Shown here one piece after another: positions 56,320 to 64,000 of a DNA stretch of 64,000 nucleotides. Source of the DNA: Amborella trichopoda (Eukaryota; Streptophyta; Magnoliopsida; Amborellales; Amborellaceae); the NCBI RefSeq assembly GCF_000471905.2, contig NW_006500010.1, positions 2,451,947 through 2,515,946 of the forward strand, given 5' to 3'. Under the pieces are notes generated by a model. That model was not told the origin of the DNA. It ran no database searches and was given only the letters and a program-made list of their open reading frames with translations. Each line of letters opens with the position of its first letter. Position 1 is the stretch's first letter. Both the position numbers and the translations under genes were made by a program.

Positions 56320-56787
56320 TCCGAAGAATAGCTTTTTAAAGTAATCTTAAAAAAAAAATTCAAGAACGCTATTAGCATCAGGCGAAGCCCGCACATGTAC
56401 AAATGTGGGCTTGGTAAATATTTTTTTTAAATATAACTTGACCGTAATTTTTAGAGTATATAATTTTTAACATAGAGATCATGAAAATGAAAAAATAAAA
56501 AAAATTAAAAATTAAAAATAATAATTAATATGAAAAAAATATTTGAAAAGTTAGTTACAATTGGTTTATACCTGGAGAGCGCAAATGCGGTCCATCCCCA
56601 TGAAACCATCGTTCAAAATTTAACGGACAAGCCTTTATGGATAAGAAATATCTTAAATAATCAAAGGGAAGGAAAGGGAATGGAGGGCAGGTCGTATTGG
56701 TACCACTCGCATAAGAGAGAGAGACAAAGTGGAGAGGAGAGGAGAGAGAAACACGATTCCGAAAAAAATCACTGCCCAAAAGGAGTG

Positions 56788-57437
56788 ATGCAGGGCCTCT
56801 GGTCGAAACGCTCATTTCCTATTCAGGTAATAATATTTTTATCGAGGTTTCTCTCCATTCATCCAATTTTAGGGTTGTTATCTCATTGTTCTCATAAAAT
56901 TTTGGTGCATGAATCCTCATTTAAATATTGATTTTTTTTTGTTAGTATTCTCATACGCATCCTATCATTTACTCTCTGTAATATTTATTCTGCATTCGTC
57001 TACGTAACTTCAAAATTAAGGAGATTGCATAGGGAAACTCTATCGTCTCAGAAGCATGAGCTCAACTCTGTTTAGTGTGTTTGGTTGTTTACTAACTGCT
57101 CTATTTAAGAGAGTTTGTGACTGCTCTTTCTCTCACTAGACACGCTTAGGTGTTCTTTGTTTTCATTTTAGTTCAAATTATACTGTTAAATTTGCACAAG
57201 GAGGAGATGGCACGAAGTGAACTGGGGGGCTCTTTTTTCTTCTTGTTGTAAATTTAATTTTAGGCTTTGAAGCTGTTGAATAGGCATTTTGCGGTCGCTG
57301 TTGTTTCTTGTTTTAGATTGAGATTAGGATTTTTTGCTGTTGAATAGGGCTGTTGTGGTCTAAATGGCACCAGCCATGGTCCTCGGTACCACTCATTCTC
57401 CAATGGGGATCAGGATTTTGGATTACTTTTGCAATAG
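56788..57437 (+). promoter_or_regulatory. Upstream ORF in the 5' leader of copy B
   Basis: The leader exon ends at 56826 (CAG|GTAATA). The likely acceptor is before 57348 (AATAG|GGCTG), although an extra duplicated segment at 57278-57347 makes another acceptor possible. The ATG at 56788 corresponds to 32605 in copy A. It opens a 42-codon frame over the main ATG, stopping at 57437. Confidence 0.4.
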
Positions 57438-60400
57438 GCGTGGGCTCATTTTTATAACTGGTTTTAATCCGTTATTTTCGACTCGAATTCAATATCCGGT
57501 TTTAAAGATGGGGATTAATGCTTCGGAGGATGGGCAATCCACCTCTTTGTATTTGGAAAAGGAGAGTAAGGAAGGGCAGTTGATTGGGTTTGAAGAAAAT
57601 GGGCGAATTGTGTCTGAAAAGGAAGGAGAGGGAAAGGACAAGAAGTTGAAAGCAGAAAGTGATTTTAACGGATTAGAATTGTTAGAAGATGATCTTAGCT
57701 GGGAAGTTCAGAGTGCAAAAGACTATATGGATAGGTCGAAGGAGTTTGACAGGCAGGATAGTGGGCCACCTCGCTGGTTTACCCCTATTGAATGTGGGCG
57801 TCCAATGAAGGATTCTCCGGTTTTCCTCTTTCTGCCTGGTACATGTTAAAGGGTATTTTATTTATGTACATCAATACATGGTTCTTGATGTCTTTTGTTA
57901 GTTGTTTGTTTGATGTAGTTGTTTTCTAGTTCTTGTGTGGTTATTCTTACTCCATAATTATATGTTAGATGGTATCCTCGCTTTTCATACTTGTGTTTGT
58001 TATTTGTGCACTTTTTGGATGAAAGCCAACAACCAATGTAATTGTAGGATAGTCTTTTTATACTCTTTTTTTTTTTTTTTTGAGAATTTATAGAAGGCAA
58101 TGCTTACTAACTGTTGACTTGGATCAAATAGATTCTTTTGCCCAATGATGTTCATGGCTCATTTGGTGAATGCTACTTTTTTGAGCTCTTTTTTTTTGGC
58201 CAGTTATTCAAGCTACTTGTGAGTTCAACCAATGCCGGTGAAATTAGAAAATTTTGTGGTTATGTTCACTACGAGTAATATGGGTATTTATTTGCATTTA
58301 TTGCATGCTGTGCAGCGGATCTTCATTATTATTCTTGTCCTGTTCCATTACTGGATTGATGCTTCTTACTTGAGCCTAATTATTTGAAATTTAATATTTA
58401 GGAATTGGTGGCACTGGTTTGGGGCTCATGCGGCATCATCAAGCTCTTGGGAGGTTAGCATTTGTGCATTTGTGTTTCTTTTCTATATACATACGTGGAT
58501 ACCTATGTATAAAAGTGCAAAACTACAGGTTATGTCAATGCATATGTTTGTTGCTTGCTTACATATATATGTAAGTACCTAAAAAATTACATAGGTGTGA
58601 AATTGTGAATGCATGTATGTGTGCATGTTTGCATGTATGTATTAGTATAGGTGTGCAGCTGTGTGTATGTGTATGTTGGTGTATATGCATATGGTTATGC
58701 ACATGGTGTGTGTGTGTGTATGCATGTGTATTTGTCCATGTCTATTCTCGTTTGTTTTTGTGCATATGCCTTAGATAATGTTTATGTGTGTGTGCATTTA
58801 TGTATATACGCATGTATGTCTATATGCATGCATGTATCCACTGTCTCATGTTTTATGTTCCTTAAATGCATTTATTTGTTGGGTTCTTTAACTCGACAAT
58901 TAAATGGCTTCTTTGTCTTCGACTTGTGAGGGTATGTTATTTGATGTAAAATTAGCCCTGAGGTCTCTTGAATTTGCTTTGGGAACAAATGCACATTGCT
59001 ATGGAATGAATATTTAGAAAGGCAACCCACATCTAACTGTGGAAATGAACTTGCAAACCAGAGCAGCATATGAGTATTCTTATGCTTTTAGGCCATGGTT
59101 ACTCATTTTAGGATATTTCTTATCTCTCACATATATATGAATTTAGACTTTGGAGAAATCCAACTAGGGTATATTGTCACCAGAGAAGAGGTGCTTGATT
59201 TGATTTTTATTAGAAAGGAAGGCGGTTCTTTCCTCTTATATGGTAACATACTAATGTTACCATGGTCCATATCACCAGGGGTTTCATGTTGTTGGTTGAC
59301 CACCATTCTTCGTTTGAAGATGACTTATGAATGTAAATTCTCATAGTACTTATGTGACTCTTGTTGCTAGTTTTACCCGTAGCAGTCATTTAATCAGATA
59401 CAACTAGGCATTCTCTTTTATCCGTTAGCTGCTAGCTTGGGTAACAGTTAGCGAGTAGTTTGGTTGCTAGTTGGTTTGTTGGACAGACTATAGGGAGTGC
59501 AAACTCAAAAACATGATTCCATGTGAGCCAATGTTCTTGTTCATCCCATTTTGCCCTCTTTTAGACATATATACATTAGTGGTTGCTTAAGATTTTTTAC
59601 CTGCTTCTCCATGTCACTATTGTGTCTGAGGAGTGCAAGAATAAGCTTGATTGAATACTTTGTAATGAGGACAAGTATGAAAGGTGAACTGATCTTTTAT
59701 TATAAATATTAAGTGCAGGATTTTTGATGTTAGGTGCATGCACATTCCTATTTATGACAGAACACCGTTTGAAGGTTAGTGACAACTTTTCGCCTGTAGT
59801 TCATAACTTCATATGACAAATTTATTATTCTGATCTCTGATTATGTTATGGATGTTGCTATATTCCTTACACTTTTTTCCATTAATCTCATGTTCTTCGC
59901 TTCATATTGGAGTACTCACTTGAGCAAATTGATCAAATTGAACTGCCTAAACTGCAGTTAGTTTTCCTCCTAAATTTATTTTGCAAGTAACATGGCCATC
60001 TGAGTTAATCCTGATCGTGTTGACATGCGTGGTGGTTAGTATGCTACAAACTCTGGACTCAACCAAGGCCAATAATGTTTAGCTTAACCTAGAATGGGCT
60101 GAGATCATTCTGGGCTGTTAGTGCTAAGCAAAGCAGTTTTTGGTGATAGTGGGAAAGTAGTTTGGGAACATTGAGGAATGCATAATTTTGCGCAAGTTAC
60201 ATGAAGATGAAGGTTCCAACTTCCAGGTAGCATTAGCCACATAGGTAGCCTGTGAAGAGCTTCTCATGGTGCTCACAGCTCACATATGGCAACAGAGTTT
60301 GATGGATTTCTCTAAATTTACAGGTGGACTGATGTCACCTTGAATGGACTGTTCATGGATTATATGTAGAACTTTACAAATCCATACTCTTCTATAACTT

Positions 60401-62836
60401 TCAGAAAAAAAAGCATTCTTCATGAGGGTAATTTTTTATTTATTGACTGTTATCACATAAGCATGGCGTTATTTATATTCTGCTACTTAATTATCGAAGG
60501 TCTTATGTTGAATTTCAGATGTTGTCAAGGAGTTCTTATTGGGGTTCCTTACAGCTTTGAGAATGCCTATTTGCACTAAGAATTGTAGTGCCTGTACTTC
60601 ACAATTTATGTTCTCATTGCATTGAGCAATGTTTATTATTATGTCATTGCTGGATCTTCTTTCTATGTTATTTAGTCCAGATGGATAATTGGGATTTTGT
60701 GGATCCAGGGCTAGTAAAATTTGTTGAAGATACCGTGAGGTTAGAGCATGCACTATCTCCAGACAGACCAATATATCTTCTTGGAGATTCTTTTGGGGGA
60801 TGTCTTGCACTGGCTGTTGCATCTCGGAATCCTGCTATTGACCTTGTTTTGATCCTTTCTAATCCTGGTAAATTATGATCTTGGCTTTTTATTTTGCAAA
60901 AGAGTTTGGAATTGATCTTATTTTTTTTAACTAATTTTGCATGTGCTTTGTTTCATTGGGCTACGAAAAAATCTAGCCCTTGGGGTCATCTGCATTTGAT
61001 AAAATGGACGGTGATGAATGATGTATGATGATTGAGAGAAAAAGAGACGCACTGCCTGTGTCATGTCCTGATCTGGTCTCTCCGTTTCCATCTTTCATTT
61101 AATTTTATGGTGGTGACTCCATTGGCATCTGCTTTTGCATTGAATTGTACTCCGTTTTCCAGGTTTATATCCGTTATATGGATTGGATTGTAACACATTT
61201 TCTCTTCTTTCAGCAACATCCTTTGGAAAGTCACAACTGCAACCTCTGTTACCTTTGATTGAGGCTGTACCAGCTGGGCCACATAGTGCCATTCCACATT
61301 TTCTAAGCACCATAAGGGGTATAATATTGAACTATTGCACTTAAAACTCCAGGATAAGCACCTAACGCATGTAATGGATGTTATGGAAATGGTTGTATAA
61401 TAAAATAACATGATCAGTGATTGTCATTTGAGCTGGGTGCAAGTATTTACATAAATGTGGTTAGTATCCTACGCGAGTCTTTTAAATTTGCTTTGTGTTT
61501 TGTTTAGCCTTGGAGCCGGATGAGATCAATATGAAAATTTCACACAATTAATGATGTTTAGTGTTGTTCTCTGTTTTGCACCTTACGCTAAACTGCTCAC
61601 AAACTCAAAAAGGGTGAACTGAATAAAGCTACCGATAGTTGTGCACCTTGTGATTACTCATGCCTGTTTGGAGATACTGAAGTCCTGAATTACTTATGTA
61701 TCATATGTCTATACCTTTGCAAAGCGTTTATGTCCTAATTTGGGTCTTGTAATTTGCTTTACGCTTAACTAGAAGGATTTTTCCATTGTGTGTAGTTCAG
61801 ATCAGAATCCTTACACATGCCTGTTCCTTTTTGTGGCACTATGGACAATTGCTGATAAACTTCATAGGATTTAGAAATTATGAATGATGAACCTTTTCAT
61901 TAGTTTAAAGATTAATCCCTTCTATTTGGAAACATTATTAATGCTTTTCTAGTTTTTATGGGCAAATACCAAATAACTCTGGATTGACAGGCAGAAATTT
62001 ATTACTTCAAAATCATGACTCCGAAAGAGCTTCATATGTGTGCTGTACTATTTGGTGTAATTCTGCTTGAATTGATGAAAGTGAGCTGCCTGGTTTTCTT
62101 GTTATGAATGGACTACAAGATGCACCTCAACCCTCATTTTTATATATGGGATTGTAAATTATAGAACAGTTTACCTTTGATGCATGTAGGTCAGAATAAC
62201 CCTTAGCCGTCTGATGCGATATCGGCTGGCTCGTGTGTCTTCTCTCTGCACAAGGTTTGAGAGAATCTCGGGCTTGGAGCACATTAAATGGCAAGCCCTT
62301 TTGTCGTCCGATTTCACATAATGAGGCCAGAGGGTGATTGTAACTGTGTGCTAAAGATAGATGGTCTTATTGCATACTTTCTCTTTTGTCTATGTTACAG
62401 GCACCCTTTGCTGATCATGTTCATGAAAAATGCTTTATGGAGTTACTCCTTTATTACTTGGCTTGATAGTTCTCTCATTCTTAGTTTTTGGGAGTGGCAA
62501 GAGGTTGTCATTTCTTGTATTGTATAATATTTTCTTCTTGACTTTTGGACTACCTTCATAGATTGAATTTTCCATTCGTAATATGATAAGTGTGTGATGC
62601 ACGAGTTCTTTTTTTGTTCTGAGCTGTATATCTCAATGCATTGTTGGAATATATGTCTTATATATTAGTATCCTTATACTGTCCACTTGCAGGCTGTTTG
62701 GGTAATTACTATCTCAATGACTTGTTTAGGTGATCTTGTCAAGATGGCAATGGTTGATGTTGCAGAGGGGCTTTCTCTTCCAGATATGGTGGCTCAGTTA
62801 TCCGACGGTCTTGTTGCCTTGTTACTCCGTCTCTCT
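57364..62836 (+). CDS. Phytyl ester synthase-like paralogue (copy B), first 6 coding exons, runs off the window
   Basis: Exons 57364-57838, 58401-58452, 59719-59774, 60709-60867, 61214-61318 and 62730-62836 have exactly the lengths of copy A exons 1-6 and keep the frame. The next exon would begin just past 64000. The first exon differs from copy A at about 48 of 158 residues, mostly in the transit-peptide-like part. The exon with the elbow LLGDSFGG is nearly identical. Odd points: LPGMDGTGLGL reads LPGIGGTGLGL, losing the Asp; LLPCLS reads LLLRLS; and the donor after exon 6 is GTGGTC instead of GTAATT. It may be working, diverging or dying. Confidence 0.85.
58480..58850 (+). repeat. TATG/TGTG-rich tract in intron 2 of copy B
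   Basis: Counterpart of 34780-35160, with different repeat numbers. Confidence 0.75.
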
Positions 62837-64000
62837 GTGGTCATTGGATTGGCACTCATTTCCTTGTTTATTTTTTGAGCATTTCTTTTTCTTTTAATAT
62901 GTTGAGTTAAATGGAAGCATATAATGACCCTTCTAAATATTGAATGGAAGCATCCAATCCATTAATGATGTAGAATCGTTGGCAAGACTCACCATAATAG
63001 AATGCTTTTGTATGTTTCTTAATAATGTTCTCTCATCATGTAACTACCATTTTTGAATATCTAAAAGAAGCTATAATTGGTCACTACTAGTGCACGTTAG
63101 CGTTTTTCCTTTTTGCTAAATTTGTAAGTCAGCTTCACCCATATACTGCATATGGTTTAAAAGCTTCTAGTACTTGAAACACTCTTCTTTATTCCATCAT
63201 TAAACTCTTGGATGACTGTTTTATGACTTGATACGTATCTGGCTACAATTGGTGATGTACAAAGTCGTATGACCTGAGTTATAATCTTGGCTTTTATCTA
63301 CTCATGGGTAATGCCTATGAACAACAAGAAAAGATGAAGAGCTTAGTGACTTAAAAAGACTGAAGCAGCTGAGAAGTATTCTTTTGGTGGTAGTGGTGGT
63401 TTTGTTGTATGTGATGGGGGAGGTTGTAGTTTTTTTGGGAATACATAAACTCAGATGTCAAAACGGTGACAATTTCTGAGACGGAATGTATAATTAATAT
63501 AATATTGGGGTGTCACATCATATAAGTAATGTTTTGCCATACCAAATTGCCAAAACACCCTCACGCAATTAAATGACAATTCTATATCTATGTAACTACT
63601 CAAGCACATCAATCATTGCGTAGAGCTCAAATCAGCCTTGACAAGTGAACCAATGAGAGTTTGTCTACCTCCATTATTTGTGATAATGCATCTCTTGACT
63701 GATATGAGGCAAAGACATAACATTGATTGTGAAAATAAACCTGAATAAGACTATCTTTTTCTATATGTCATGAAATGGGTATAGGACTGGATGCAAACTT
63801 GACCAATGAAACCCATGCTCTTTTCATAAAGTGATGGCAGTTTATAGGCCAAGATTGAAGAATGTGATAACTCATGTGGTGAAGTGGTGATTATGAAAAA
63901 ATAATATTCAAAATATTGTGATATTTTATGGAGTACTGAGTTTTTGTATTATATCATGTCAAAAGAAAGTTTCTCTGATGCGACCTTGTTTTTGGCTTTT
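62837..64000 (+). other. Intron 6 of copy B, incomplete
   Basis: Aligns with copy A 38959 to about 40125 over its length. The last bases correspond to the position about 10 bp before the exon 7 acceptor of copy A. Confidence 0.8.

Noticed and set aside
60487-60822. Minus-strand open frame of 111 codons
   Set aside because: Antisense of copy B exon 4 and intron 3; explained by the coding strand.

Overview
The window is nuclear DNA of a flowering plant: AT-rich, with split genes that use GT..AG introns, long introns, and many decayed transposons. Species or order cannot be told from the sequence. There are three gene units. (1) A CASP-like four-helix membrane protein gene on + (2843-5510, 3 exons, 184 aa). 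(2) A complete chloroplast phytyl ester synthase / diacylglycerol acyltransferase-type gene on + (33276-47950, 13 coding exons, 729 aa; 'copy A'). (3) A tandem paralogue of it (57364 to beyond the right edge, first 6 coding exons present; 'copy B'). Between A and B lies a decayed third copy ('copy C', about 52200-55110), recognisable by the relics of exons 11 and 12. The locus was therefore once at least three tandem copies.

Left part (1-32170): apart from the CASP-like gene this is transposon-derived. The dominant component is one family of about 390-bp non-autonomous elements with long degenerate inverted ends. At the best copies it is flanked by 9-bp target duplications, which points to Mutator-like (MULE) MITEs. 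I count about 21 copies or pieces in the window, in two subfamilies. Also present are hAT-type MITEs with 8-bp target duplications, a tRNA-derived SINE inside one MITE, RTE and L1 LINE pieces, and a broken Ty1/copia element on the minus strand (13562-21444). Both roughly 2-kb LTRs of the copia are recognisable, and a 101-base assembly gap lies inside it.

Right part (32200-64000): the acyltransferase cluster. Introns of copy A carry two MULE-MITEs and two hAT MITEs. The MITE in intron 1 is missing from the matching intron of copy B, so it inserted after the duplication. The spacer between A and B holds an L1 fragment with a 10-bp target duplication (49274-50163), a very AT-rich stretch with an array of short palindromes (51403-51650), and copy C. 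Copy C is split by a second L1, which itself carries a solo LTR. Two MITEs follow just before copy B.

The CASP-like protein would act in the plasma membrane. The acyltransferase pair would act in plastids, esterifying phytol and/or diacylglycerol with fatty acids during chlorophyll breakdown. Nothing in the sequence links the two functions. No CRISPR arrays, rRNA genes or bona fide tRNA genes were seen.
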